Assembly (NCBI GenBank): GCA_963677915.2
Contig: CAXXGE010000038.1
Location: 62,001 to 126,000 of the forward strand
Source: G963677915 sp963677915
GTDB taxonomy: Bacteria > Bacillota > Clostridia > Lachnospirales > Vallitaleaceae
DNA length: 64,000 nucleotides
Direction of reading: 5' to 3'
Under the pieces are notes generated by a model. That model saw only the letters and a program-made list of their open reading frames with translations, was not told the origin of the DNA and did not search any database. Below are positions 63,780 through 64,000 of this stretch, piece after piece (within the stretch, counting starts at the first letter, position 1; every line of letters starts with the position of its first letter). Both the position numbers and the translations under genes were made by a program.

Positions 63780-63803
63780 GGAGCGGCCATTTTGAGCCGC
63801 TCC
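63780..63803 (+). terminator. intercistronic hairpin between binding protein and permease
   Basis: ggagcggc - cattttga - gccgctcc, a perfect 8-bp GC-rich stem with a T-poor follow-up. Such hairpins often raise binding-protein mRNA over permease mRNA. Confidence 0.7.
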
Positions 63804-63842
63804 GTCTCACACTTAGCTGCATTCATTTGGAGGTTATACTTT

Positions 63843-64000
63843 ATGCGTTGGTTTAGCAAAAAGCGCACAATCGCTCTGTTGATCACACCTACACTGGCAT
63901 TCTACACATGTTATATCATTTATTCTATCATCGTCGCCTTTTACTATAGTATGACAGACTTTACTGGCGTTGGTGTAGCTGAGTTTATAGGGTTAGACAA
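63843..64000 (+). CDS. ABC sugar transporter permease (MalF type), 3' truncated by window end
   Basis: 52 codons are visible: MRWFSKKRTIALLITPTLAF, a first membrane helix, then YYSMTDFTGVG typical of MalF/UgpA-type permeases. ATG 63843 follows tttggagg at usual spacing. The frame is open to the last base. Confidence 0.85.
   Translation, partial: MRWFSKKRTIALLITPTLAFYTCYIIYSIIVAFYYSMTDFTGVGVAEFIGLD

Overview
The window looks like chromosomal DNA of a low-GC, anaerobic Bacillota-type bacterium. The signs are strong AGGAGG-like ribosome binding sites, frequent TTG/GTG starts, LacI/GntR-controlled sugar operons, a hybrid-cluster protein (Hcp), ABC lipoproteins with lipoboxes, and IS families common in Firmicutes. 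The exact genus cannot be read from the sequence. No tRNA, rRNA or CRISPR array was seen. The region is heavily remodelled: remnants or copies of IS4, IS1182, ISLre2, ISL3, IS5-like and IS1634-like elements, a group II intron, two copies of a truncated serine recombinase, and a family of seven dispersed intergenic repeats, all in the same orientation.

Layout. 1-5023: a sugar-acid operon with a LarA-family nickel racemase/epimerase (5' end outside the window), KDPG/KDG aldolase, KDG kinase, GntR regulator, CbiM/NikM-type Ni/Co transporter, YhcH family protein and a small unknown protein. 5072-8600: an IS4-family element carrying a group II intron inserted at the 3' end of its transposase gene. 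8797-13482: a second GntR paralogue, serine recombinase copy 1, IS1182 and a DUF4362 lipoprotein. 14024-20265: an alpha-glucoside locus (divergent LacI, ABC binding protein, two permeases, GH13 glucosidase). 20300-33100: repeats, decayed IS elements, recombinase copy 2, an AcuI/YhdH-type oxidoreductase with a frameshifted divergent MarR, a serine hydrolase, a DUF4386 protein behind a Fur-like box, and a dCache-GGDEF-EAL protein. 33105-35771: a cobalamin-binding (CarH-like) sensor, a diguanylate cyclase and a membrane protein, preceded by the beheaded end of a histidine kinase. 37529-53977: LacI plus what looks like a Thermotoga-type inositol pathway (iolG, iolO, uxaE, iolM, iolN homologues on the minus strand), divergent from an RbsBAC-type ABC transporter, then iolE, a second Gfo/Idh/MocA dehydrogenase, ribB, and broken LacI and TSUP genes. 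54521-59340: an Hcp/nitrosative-stress cluster with two Crp/Fnr regulators, a two-part permease ending in a ferredoxin domain, and a cupin. 61271-64000: another LacI-controlled sugar ABC transporter, cut off by the window end.

How the parts fit. Established chemistry in Thermotoga takes myo-inositol through IolG, IolM, IolN and IolO to tagaturonate, and through UxaE to fructuronate. Mannonate enzymes (not in this window) would then feed KDG to KdgK and the aldolase, both encoded at the left end. The two ends of the window may therefore belong to one route. The LarA homologue next to a nickel permease suggests a nickel-pincer epimerase feeding the same KDG node. These pathway links are inference from family membership and gene order.
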